Positions 27,248-34,017 of a stretch of 64,000 bases of DNA are shown one piece after another. The stretch is from Phycisphaerae bacterium. GTDB lineage: Bacteria > Planctomycetota > Phycisphaerae > Phycisphaerales > UBA1924. Where the stretch lies: NCBI GenBank assembly GCA_030432255.1, contig JAUIHS010000004.1:1-64000 (forward strand), written 5' to 3'. A model generated the notes under the pieces. The model searched no databases. It saw only the letters and a list, made by a program, of their open reading frames with translations, and was not told the DNA's origin. How positions within the stretch are numbered: the stretch's first letter is position 1; every line of letters starts with the position of its first letter. The position numbers and the translations under genes were made by a program.

Positions 27248-28174
27248 CTACTCCTCGAACATCGCCTCGATGAACGCGTCCGGATCAAACGGTTCGACAT
27301 CATCCAGCGTCTCGCCGATCCCGATGAGCTTCACCGGAATTCCGATCGCCTCGTGAATCGCGATGACAATGCCGCCCCGCGCTGTACCGTCCAGCTTGGA
27401 CAGGAAAATCCCCGTGAGATCGATCGCCTCGTTGAATTCCTTCGCCTGGTTCACCGCGTTCTGACCCGTCGTCGCATCCAGCACCAGCAGCACTTCGTGC
27501 GGCGCATCCGGAATCCGGCGCTGCACCACGTCGCGGATCTTCTTCAACTCACGCATCAGGTGCGCCTGGTTGTGCAGACGCCCCGCCGTGTCAATCAGCA
27601 GCACATCAACGTTCCGGGCCAACGCTGCATCACACGCATCAAACGCCACCGCCGCCGGATCGCCACCCTGCTGGCCGCGAATGATCTGCACGTCCAGGCG
27701 CTCCGCCCAGATCTCCAACTGACGGACGGCGCCCGCCCGGTACGTGTCGCAAGCGGCGAGCAGCACCGATTTGTCCATCGATCGCAACTGCCGCGCCACC
27801 TTCGCCACGCTCGTCGTCTTGCCCACGCCATTCACACCCGCCACCAGGATGACAGTGGGGGATCCCGGCGGCGCGAACGTCAACTGCCGATCCTCTTCGC
27901 GCCACAGCGTCTTCAACTCGGACTTCAGATACGCAAGCGCATCCTCGCCCTTGCTCATCGTCCCGTCCTTGTACGCCGCGCGAACACCGTTGATCAGGCG
28001 CAGCGCCGTCTGGACGCCGACATCCGACTGGATCAGCCGCGACTCCATCTCACGGATCAGTTCCTCGTCGAGCTTGCGCCCCACCAGCAGCGAGCGCAGA
28101 CCACCCGCAAACGTCTCACGCGTGCGCTCGAGACCGGACTTGACCTTGCCGAGAACAGACTTGAAGAGTCCCAC
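27248..28174 (-). CDS. ftsY: Signal recognition particle receptor FtsY
   Basis: A 308-residue SRP-family GTPase. It has the N helical domain at residues 1-100 and the NG GTPase core: GVNGVGKTT (G1), DTYRAGA (G2 region), DTAGRLHNQ (G3), LSKLDG (G4) and a closing IGIGETLDDVEPFD, typical of FtsY. It docks ribosome-SRP complexes at the inner membrane for cotranslational insertion. The acidic N-terminal A domain of Escherichia coli FtsY is almost absent, which is usual in many phyla. It stands 12 bases after nusB in a leftward ribH-nusB-ftsY-ATP-grasp set. Confidence 0.95.
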   Translation of the reverse strand: MGLFKSVLGKVKSGLERTRETFAGGLRSLLVGRKLDEELIREMESRLIQSDVGVQTALRLINGVRAAYKDGTMSKGEDALAYLKSELKTLWREEDRQLTFAPPGSPTVILVAGVNGVGKTTSVAKVARQLRSMDKSVLLAACDTYRAGAVRQLEIWAERLDVQIIRGQQGGDPAAVAFDACDAALARNVDVLLIDTAGRLHNQAHLMRELKKIRDVVQRRIPDAPHEVLLVLDATTGQNAVNQAKEFNEAIDLTGIFLSKLDGTARGGIVIAIHEAIGIPVKLIGIGETLDDVEPFDPDAFIEAMFEE

Positions 28175-28186
28175 AACCGCCTCCGG

Positions 28187-28771
28187 TTACTGCGTTGATT
28201 CGTCGTCGGTGGTTGAAGCAGGATCGTTCGCGGCCGCGAGCACGCGCTTCAGCACCTTGTCGAGCACCCCGTTGATGAAACTCGCCGAACGATCGGTGCT
28301 GAACGCCTTGGCAATCTCCAGCACCTCGTTGATCACGGCCTTCGGCGGATGATTGCTCGCCGTCATCTCCCAGTGCGCGAGCCGGATCAGCGCCCGATCC
28401 ACCGCGGGCTGCCGGTGCGCCGGCCACGTCGGCGCCAGTTCGCGGATCGCCTTGTCCGCATCACGCCGCGTCTTCCACGCCTCGTCCGCCATGGCGCACG
28501 CCGTGTCGACATCCTTCTCGGTGATCGGGCCCTTCAGCGCGTCGATGAAGTCCGCCTTCCAGTCAATCTCAGTGAGGACCGACTGGCTCAGGGGCTGCCG
28601 GCCGCGCGACGGCGGCGTCGACGCCTTTCCCGCCACGTTGCCCGACTCGCGCAGCGGTTCCGTGGCGACGAGAATGTCTTCGCGGATCGCCTCCGCATCG
28701 GCGCCTTCTCGGGCGTCAAGCTGGAACAGTGCGAGGAAAGCGATGTACCGGATGTCGCGGGGTGTGGCCAT
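28187..28771 (-). CDS. nusB: Transcription antitermination factor NusB
   Basis: A 194-residue protein with the NusB helical bundle pattern: RDIRYIAFLALFQLDAREG at the N-terminus, then WPAHRQPAVDRALIRLAHWEM and PKAVINEVLEIAKAFSTDRSASFINGVLDKV at the end. NusB with NusE binds boxA RNA and supports rRNA transcription. About 30 residues of low-complexity insert (GNVAGKASTPPSRGRQPLSQ) make it somewhat longer than usual. The start at 28771 (MATPRDIRY) is preferred to the longer frame. It follows ribH by 10 bases, a gene order common to many bacteria. Confidence 0.92.
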   Translation of the reverse strand: MATPRDIRYIAFLALFQLDAREGADAEAIREDILVATEPLRESGNVAGKASTPPSRGRQPLSQSVLTEIDWKADFIDALKGPITEKDVDTACAMADEAWKTRRDADKAIRELAPTWPAHRQPAVDRALIRLAHWEMTASNHPPKAVINEVLEIAKAFSTDRSASFINGVLDKVLKRVLAAANDPASTTDDESTQ

Positions 28772-28781
28772 GGTGTCGCGC

Positions 28782-29270
28782 TCAGGGGTCCGGGGAAAGA
28801 ATGCGTTGCATGGTCGCTGCGATGTCAAAGGCCGCCGCCATGGCCTCCGCGCCCTTGTTGCCCATGGCGCCGCCCGCACGCGCCTCCGCCTGCTCCGCGT
28901 TGTTGGTCGTCAGGATGCCGAAGGTCACGGGAATTCCCGATTCCGTCGCCAGCCGCGTCAGCGCGTGGCTCACGGCGTCGTTGATGTATCGGTCGTGATC
29001 CGTCTCGCCGCGGATGACGCAGCCGAGACACACGATCGCCTCGATGTCCGTTCGCTCAGCAAAGGCCGCCGCTGCGACCGGGATCTCGTACGTCCCCGGC
29101 ACGGTCGCGATCTCCAGTCGGTCCGCATCGCCCGCCCGCCGCTCGAACTCCTCGACCGCCCCCTCGCTCAGCCGCGAGGTGATCCAGTCGTTGTAGCGAC
29201 TCACCACCATCCCGATGAGGCGGGGCGCATCCTCGGGGCGTGGCTGCAGGTTGACGATGGTCGGTGACAT
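28782..29270 (-). CDS. ribH: 6,7-dimethyl-8-ribityllumazine synthase
   Basis: A 162-residue lumazine synthase. Typical motifs are VSRYNDWITSRL, VPGTYEIPVAAAAFAER, CLGCVIRGETDHDRYI (containing the active-site histidine of the G.T.H motif) and FGILTTNNAEQAEARAGG. It condenses the ribitylamino-uracil intermediate with dihydroxybutanone phosphate in the penultimate step of riboflavin synthesis. It begins the leftward nusB-ftsY set. No FMN riboswitch is visible in the roughly 100 bases upstream. ribF lies separately at 60131. Confidence 0.95.
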   Translation of the reverse strand: MSPTIVNLQPRPEDAPRLIGMVVSRYNDWITSRLSEGAVEEFERRAGDADRLEIATVPGTYEIPVAAAAFAERTDIEAIVCLGCVIRGETDHDRYINDAVSHALTRLATESGIPVTFGILTTNNAEQAEARAGGAMGNKGAEAMAAAFDIAATMQRILSPDP

Positions 29271-29279
29271 GGGTCGGGG

Positions 29280-29285
29280 ATGATA
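29280..29285 (-). promoter_or_regulatory. Putative -10 box for ribH-nusB-ftsY
   Basis: TATCAT on the minus strand is nine bases before ATG 29270; no clear Shine-Dalgarno sequence lies between. Confidence 0.4.
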
Positions 29286-29325
29286 TCAGGGATGGCGGGG
29301 CGGGATTGGCCGCGAAGCCATGATT

Positions 29326-29346
29326 CCCGGCTCCCGGGTCCCGGGT
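29326..29346. repeat. Short heptanucleotide repeat (CCCGGGT)
   Basis: CCCGGCT and two copies of CCCGGGT in phase, between divergent genes. It is the only tract not next to a 3' gene end. Confidence 0.5.
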
Positions 29347-29378
29347 CGCGATCTCAGGCCGTATCCTGTCACGGCACG

Positions 29379-30359
29379 ATGGACCCGCTCTTCACCAGAT
29401 TGTCGCCGATCCTCCACCTCACACGGGTGACCACCGCGTTTGCCGCCATCGGCAACGTCTGGTTCGTGATCCTGTGGACACGCGCCGAAGCCGTCGAACG
29501 CAAGCGGGCCGCCACCGAACTCCTCGATCGCGACCTCTGGTGGCTGCTCGGCGGAGGCACGCTCTACGCCATCGCCCTCTTCATGTTCGGCATGGCGCTC
29601 AACGACACGCTCGATGTCCGACGCGACCGCGCCCTCCATCCCGAGCGACCCATCCCCTCGGGGCAGGTCTCCATCGACACCGCGGCCCGCCTCGTCGCAT
29701 GCACGCTCCTGCTCGCCGTCCTCGGCGCCATGGCGCTGGGCGGCCTCGCCGTCTTCCTCGCACTGCTCACCGCCGGCGCCATCCTCTTCTACAACGCCGG
29801 CGCCAAGTACGTCCCCTCCATCGGCCTCGTCGCGCTGGGGCTGATCTACGCGGCTCACATGATCGCCGCGAACATCGAACTCGTCTTCGTCTGGCCCGTG
29901 TGGCTCGTGATGACGCACGCCCTGATCCTGGGCGCGGTGACGCACCGGCTGGGAAAGAAGCGTCCCCGACTCAGCGGCGCGATGATCGGCGCGGCGGGCG
30001 TCGGCTGGCTCTTCTGGTCGGGCGTCCTGCTGTACGCGGGCTACCGGCGCACGGGCGGGCTGTGGCCGGAATGGGTGAGCCCATGGGCGGCGGTGGGTCC
30101 GGGCGTGCTGGCCTTGTTGTTCATCGTACTGGCGGTACTGAAGGCGCGGCAGGCGGGATCGGGGCCGCGAGCCGCCGAGAAGTTGCAGCGGTACGGGATG
30201 CTGTGGCTGACGCTGTACGCCACGGCGTGGATGCTCGGCCAGGGGCATCGGACGGAGGGCTTGATCCTGGGCGGCCTGGCATTGGCGGGCTTTTTGGGCA
30301 TGACAGTCCTGCGCGAGGTGTACGGACTGCTGGAGCACCCGGTGAAGTATCGGAGGTAG
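29379..30359 (+). CDS. UbiA-family prenyltransferase-like membrane protein
   Basis: A 326-residue polytopic membrane protein with about eight hydrophobic helices. NDTLDVRRDRALHPERPIPSG is the UbiA first aspartate-rich motif (NxxxDxxxD) with the trailing RP-I-SG. Family members attach isoprenoid chains to aromatic or heme acceptors, as in MenA, UbiA, COX10 and ChlG. A role in menaquinone synthesis would fit mqnB elsewhere in the window, but the second DxxxD motif is weak here, so the acceptor and even activity are uncertain. TATCCT lies 11 bases before ATG 29379. The strand composition changes from C-rich to G-rich within this gene. Confidence 0.8.
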   Translation: MDPLFTRLSPILHLTRVTTAFAAIGNVWFVILWTRAEAVERKRAATELLDRDLWWLLGGGTLYAIALFMFGMALNDTLDVRRDRALHPERPIPSGQVSIDTAARLVACTLLLAVLGAMALGGLAVFLALLTAGAILFYNAGAKYVPSIGLVALGLIYAAHMIAANIELVFVWPVWLVMTHALILGAVTHRLGKKRPRLSGAMIGAAGVGWLFWSGVLLYAGYRRTGGLWPEWVSPWAAVGPGVLALLFIVLAVLKARQAGSGPRAAEKLQRYGMLWLTLYATAWMLGQGHRTEGLILGGLALAGFLGMTVLREVYGLLEHPVKYRR

Positions 30360-30360
30360 G

Positions 30361-30451
30361 GGGTGGTGATGAGTGGCTGGTAGCTGGTGGCTGGGGTGTG
30401 AGGTGCGGGGAGCGGGGTGCGAGGCGCGGGGTGGGAAGCGCGGAGGCAGGC
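30361..30451. repeat. Heptanucleotide repeat tract (AGCTGGT then GTGCGGG)
   Basis: About thirteen degenerate units keep a seven-base phase from GGGTGGT through AGCTGGT to GCGCGGA, just after the UbiA-type gene. The 20 bases at 30375-30394 recur as a perfect reverse complement at 31449-31468. Confidence 0.75.
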
Positions 30452-30456
30452 AGGAT

Positions 30457-31173
30457 ATGAGTGTGCCGAATTTTGAAGAGTGGGTGACGTACTGCTTTGA
30501 GCAGGGGCTGGCAGACTGGCGTGGCCAGTCTGGTGATCCTGATGAGGTGGAAATGGCGCGGGAAGCGCGATTCACCTGGGAGATTCCGCCAGGCACGCTC
30601 GCCGGGTACGTGATTCGCCTCTTCGAGTCGCCCGCGTTCATTGCCGATGAGTATGCGTACCAGCAGATTGCCGACGGATTTCAATTCATCTTCAGTGGGT
30701 CGGACTACTTTCACACCATCCGCTCCTACAACATCTTTGAGGGCCGATGGACCGGTCAGGTGGATCGGGTGACCGCAGCACGCTGTTATCAAGCGCTGGG
30801 CACGCTGTATCGAGAGCTGTTTGATCGCGTGTGCTGCCGCGGCGGGCGCGAGCCGGATGTGGACGTCACTGAGGTCGATCCTGTCGATCGCGTGGTCTAC
30901 ATGATCTGGGACATGAGTTCGGTGGAGGGCGCGTTGTACTTTCCTGAGAAGGGCCCGCACCTTGTGGAACCCGGCTTTGGCGCCCTGGAGGAGATTCTCC
31001 AGCACTGCCGCACATCAACATGCCACATCAGCGCGCTGCACGGGCTGGGGCACATTCACGTGCACCAACCGACTCAAGTGGAGCCGATCATCGACCGCTA
31101 CCTCGCTCGCGGCGGTATGCCGGACTGGGTGCGGGACTACGCGCAGCGGGCGCGACGAGGCGCGGTCATATAG
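30457..31173 (+). CDS. Uncharacterised cytoplasmic protein
   Basis: A 238-residue soluble protein that I do not recognise. It starts MSVPNFEEWVTYCFEQGLAD with GGAGG upstream and contains W/Y-rich helices (FTWEIPPGTLAGYVIRLFES, SYNIFEGRWTGQVDR). The last third has VVYMIWDMSSVEGALYF and HCRTSTCHISALHGLGHIHVHQ, then RYLARGGMPDWVRDYAQRA. The His/Cys-rich segment could bind a metal, but no family signature proves it. HISALHGLGH and the following helix resemble HEAT or immunity-type helical proteins. It is bracketed by inverted heptamer repeats at 30375 and 31449, unlike any neighbour. Confidence 0.68.
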   Translation: MSVPNFEEWVTYCFEQGLADWRGQSGDPDEVEMAREARFTWEIPPGTLAGYVIRLFESPAFIADEYAYQQIADGFQFIFSGSDYFHTIRSYNIFEGRWTGQVDRVTAARCYQALGTLYRELFDRVCCRGGREPDVDVTEVDPVDRVVYMIWDMSSVEGALYFPEKGPHLVEPGFGALEEILQHCRTSTCHISALHGLGHIHVHQPTQVEPIIDRYLARGGMPDWVRDYAQRARRGAVI

Positions 31174-31259
31174 GGTCCCACGCTGGCTGTGGTGAGCACG
31201 GCGCGGGTCAATGAGACAGGCTGAGGTCATCCAGAGCGAACCCGCTCAGGCAATCTACC

Positions 31260-31351
31260 GGTCGCCAACGGCGACCATCCTCTCAGCCTGGGGCGTCAGC
31301 CCCAGGGAAAGAGACCGCCCCTCACCAGAATCCCACGCCGCATCGCGGCGT
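31260..31351. terminator. Three perfect hairpins between convergent genes
   Basis: GGTCGCC-AAC-GGCGACC (31260-31276), CCTGGGGC-GTCA-GCCCCAGG (31287-31306) and ACGCCGC-ATC-GCGGCGT (31335-31351) are perfect stems of seven to eight pairs with loops of three or four bases. They lie 3' of both flanking genes and probably end or protect transcripts. The rest of 31174-31474 holds only repeats. Confidence 0.6.
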
Positions 31352-31372
31352 CCCGGACAGCGCGCTCACGCC

Positions 31373-31476
31373 GGAAGCTTGAGGCTTGGAGGTTGAAGCA
31401 AGGCGCGCACAGGGAGTCCACCCACCACCCCGCACCCAAACCCAACCTCCAGCCACCAGCTACCAGCCACCAGCTC
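31373..31476. repeat. Heptanucleotide tracts (GGAAGCT; CCAGCCA)
   Basis: Four units at 31373-31400 (GGAAGCT, TGAGGCT, TGGAGGT, TGAAGCA) and about eight at 31421-31476 (CCCACCA to CCAGCTC), both in seven-base phase. The second tract runs up to the mlaE-like stop codon. Confidence 0.75.
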
Positions 31477-32305
31477 ACCCCAACCCCACCGCATAGAAAA
31501 TCACCGTGAACAGCAGGTCCGCGAAAATGATCGCGACGATCGACTCGACCACCGTCGATGTCGTCGCGCGGCCGACGCCCGCGGCTCCGCCTGTCACCGT
31601 CAAGCCGTTTCGACATGCAATCAGCCCGATCAGGAGGCCGAAGATGCCCGCCTTCGCCAGCCCCGTCAGGAAGTCCTGCGGATCCACCTGCAGCACGACA
31701 CTGTGGTAGTACGCGCTCCAACTCACACCCAGCACCGTCTGACCAATGAAGCCGCCCGCCACGATCGCCGTCACGTCCGCAAGCACCGCAAGACACAGCA
31801 TGCTCACCACCGTCGCGATCGCTCGCGGCACGACGAGAAACCGCACCGGGTTCAACGCATGCGCTTCCAGCGCCTCGACCTCTTCGCCGACGACCATCGT
31901 CCCGATCTCCGCCGCGATCGCGGCGCCGGCGAAACCGGTCAGCACGATGGCCGAGATGAGCGGGCCCAGTTCGCGGAGCACGGCCACTGAAATGATGTTC
32001 GGTACCAGCCCCACCTGCCCGAGATCATCGAGCGGCGGTGCCATCTGCAACGCGAGAATCGCGCCGACCGAGCCCGACACCAGTGACACGATGAAGATCG
32101 AACTGAAACCGATGCGGACCAGCTGCGCCGTGATCGCCACACGCCCGATCCGACCCTTGTTCTGCGTGAATGCACGCAGAACCCAGATGCACACGTCAAG
32201 GAACAGGTACCACAGACCACCGATGTGACCCAGGATGCGCTTCGTCCGCCCCCCGAGACGGTCGAGGAAAGCAGTCACCAGGTTCAGTGACGGGAATGCC
32301 CGCAT
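31475..32305 (-). CDS. MlaE-family ABC transporter permease
   Basis: A 276-residue permease with five or six hydrophobic helices and the MlaE core: GSVGAILALQMAPPLDDLGQ, VLRELGPLISAIVLTGFAGA, AAEIGTMVVGEEVEALEAHALNPVRFLVVPR and the terminal VVESIVAIIFADLLFTVIFY. In Gram-negative bacteria MlaE with the MlaF ATPase and MlaD shuttles phospholipids between membranes. The ATPase and MCE-domain partners are not in this window. The start is taken at 32305 (MRAFPSLNL) because a TATGAT box lies exactly seven bases before it and covers the alternative upstream ATG at 32317. It lies 27 bases after the PfkB gene. Confidence 0.88.
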   Translation of the reverse strand: MRAFPSLNLVTAFLDRLGGRTKRILGHIGGLWYLFLDVCIWVLRAFTQNKGRIGRVAITAQLVRIGFSSIFIVSLVSGSVGAILALQMAPPLDDLGQVGLVPNIISVAVLRELGPLISAIVLTGFAGAAIAAEIGTMVVGEEVEALEAHALNPVRFLVVPRAIATVVSMLCLAVLADVTAIVAGGFIGQTVLGVSWSAYYHSVVLQVDPQDFLTGLAKAGIFGLLIGLIACRNGLTVTGGAAGVGRATTSTVVESIVAIIFADLLFTVIFYAVGLG

Positions 32306-32312
32306 GCGTGGG

Positions 32313-32318
32313 ATCATA
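32313..32318 (-). promoter_or_regulatory. Putative -10 box, leaderless start of the mlaE-like gene
   Basis: Minus-strand TATGAT, a seven-base spacer, then ATG 32305. The alternative ATG at 32317 lies inside the box, so only the inner start fits. Confidence 0.55.
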
Positions 32319-32332
32319 CCGGGCCGCGGCGG

Positions 32333-33259
32333 TCAGGTGTGAACGCGGACCATCTCCGCAAAGTCCGTGTACCGACGTGCGACCTCTTCCTTCGTCAGTT
32401 CCGCCAGTCGATCGAGGCTGAACGACTCGATCGTGAAGCTCGCGATCACCGTGCCGTGAGCAATCGACTGCTGAATCGAACCCATGCCGATGTTCTCGTC
32501 ACGGGAGTGGGCCGCGGCGAGATACCCCATCATGCCGCCTGCAAACGAGTCGCCGGCGCCGGTGGGATCGACGACATGCTCGATCGGGTAGGCGGGGAGT
32601 GCCGCGAGGCCATCCTTGTGCACGAGCAGGCACCCGTGTGCCCCCTTCTTGATCACGGCAAACGTGAGGTCGTACGCATCGAGCATGGCCTTGCCCGCAG
32701 AGATGGGGTTGCGCTTCCCGGTGAACTGCATGGCCTCGGCATCATTCAGGACGATGCCGTCGATCCGCTTGAGGAGTTCCTCGAGTTCGCCGCGGGCGAT
32801 ATCGATCCACAGGTTCATGGTATCAGCAACGGCGATGATGCGATCGGGGAAGGCATCGAGCATGCCCATCTGGATCCCCGGGTGCGAGTTGGCGAGGAAG
32901 ATGAACTTCGAATCGGCGTACGCATCGGGTGGTGTGGGTGGCTTCTCTTCGAGCACGCCGAGTTCGGTGAAGAGCGTCTCGCGATCATTCCAGTCTTCAG
33001 GATAGCGCCCGCCCCACGCGAAGGTGCGTGAGCCGGAGCGGATCTCAAGACCCTCGACGCAGATGTTCGGGAACTTCGCGAAGACGTTGCGATGCGCATC
33101 GTCAAGGTCATCGCCGGCAACGGCGACGATGCGGACCTTCGTGAAGAAGGACGCCGCGGCCGCAAAATAGGTACACGACCCGCCAAGAATGCGTTCGCGC
33201 TTGTCGTAGGGTGTCTCGATGGTGTCGATGCCGATGGTGCCGGTGACGATGAGAGGCAT
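32333..33259 (-). CDS. PfkB-family sugar kinase
   Basis: A 308-residue ribokinase-fold kinase. GGSCTYFAAAASFFTKVRIV is the N-terminal substrate region, ILVNDAEA-like IVLNDAEAMQFTG is in the middle, and DPTGAGDSFAGGMMGYL is the PfkB signature with the catalytic aspartate. It phosphorylates a sugar or nucleoside with ATP; the substrate is not readable, although adenosine- and ribokinase-like members look similar. The start at 33259 (MPLIVTGTIGIDTI) has GAGG close upstream; the longer frame adds 43 residues without protein character. The gene is followed by the mlaE-like gene. Confidence 0.87.
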   Translation of the reverse strand: MPLIVTGTIGIDTIETPYDKRERILGGSCTYFAAAASFFTKVRIVAVAGDDLDDAHRNVFAKFPNICVEGLEIRSGSRTFAWGGRYPEDWNDRETLFTELGVLEEKPPTPPDAYADSKFIFLANSHPGIQMGMLDAFPDRIIAVADTMNLWIDIARGELEELLKRIDGIVLNDAEAMQFTGKRNPISAGKAMLDAYDLTFAVIKKGAHGCLLVHKDGLAALPAYPIEHVVDPTGAGDSFAGGMMGYLAAAHSRDENIGMGSIQQSIAHGTVIASFTIESFSLDRLAELTKEEVARRYTDFAEMVRVHT

Positions 33260-33403
33260 GGGTCCTCGCTGGTTGGTTGGGGTGAGAAGAACGTGCTGCG
33301 ACTGGCAGGGCAGGATCTCTGCGCTCATACGATAGGGCACTTCGAGTCCGTTCGCGCTGTGCGGCCGGGTGAGTCGTGACTCCCACATCCCGCCACGATT
33401 CCA

Positions 33404-33934
33404 TCAGTTGATGCGCGCCTCGATGGCGTCAGAGAACTTCACGTCACCGTCATTCTCACTGGAGACGGGGAATGAGAACGTGGTGCCGTCTGTCAGTTCG
33501 AGATAGATCTCGCTGTCGACGAGGAACGACGTATCGCGACTGAGGTCCAAGGACACGATCTGGTCGAAGGGGATGACTTCCAGCGGTGGATTCAGAACCT
33601 CTGAATAGATCACCACCTTCTGATCGCTGACGTAATAGAACCCGTCCTTGATGTCCATCAGTGCATCGCTGTAGAAGTACAGGATGGTCTCGCCCGGTTG
33701 GAGGTCGCCGACGTCCTCCATGATCTCGATGTACTTCTGAGGCACTCGGTTGCCCGTGTAGACCGAGGTCTCCGGCGCGTTGGCGCCGACGAAGGTCAGC
33801 ACGCCGAAGCAACCGACGCAACCGAGGATGATAATGCCGCCGATGATGCCCAGGATCCAGGGCCAGCGCGGCGAGCGCTTCGGCTGGGGTTCGTCAAAGT
33901 TGTACTGGCCGGCTTGAGGCGGAAACTGGGTCAT
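33404..33934 (-). CDS. Single-pass membrane protein, function unknown
   Basis: A 176-residue protein. The N-terminal 23 residues are Pro/Gln/Arg-rich (MTQFPPQAGQYNFDEPQPKR), then one membrane helix (WILGIIGGIIILGCVGCFG) is followed by an exterior domain with YYVSDQKVVIYSEVLNPPLEVIPFDQI and TDGTTFSFPVSSE. The alternation of short beta strands, with a V.VY......IPF..I..L pattern, resembles bacterial PH-like (YvbH/DUF304-type) domains, which are lipid or protein binding. This is an inference from pattern only. It is divergent from gltX with an 83-base gap. Confidence 0.72.
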   Translation of the reverse strand: MTQFPPQAGQYNFDEPQPKRSPRWPWILGIIGGIIILGCVGCFGVLTFVGANAPETSVYTGNRVPQKYIEIMEDVGDLQPGETILYFYSDALMDIKDGFYYVSDQKVVIYSEVLNPPLEVIPFDQIVSLDLSRDTSFLVDSEIYLELTDGTTFSFPVSSENDGDVKFSDAIEARIN

Positions 33935-34017
33935 GACGGGCTCCCGGTGGGGTGGTGCTGGTGATCTGTCCGGATTCGATGGTAGCGTCCCGCGGCCTCC
34001 GGTACGCTGTTCGTTCT

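Noticed and set aside
29286..30641. A 451-codon minus-strand frame across the UbiA-type gene.
   Set aside because: It is the antisense shadow of a well-defined membrane protein and of the following repeat tract; composition is not protein-like.
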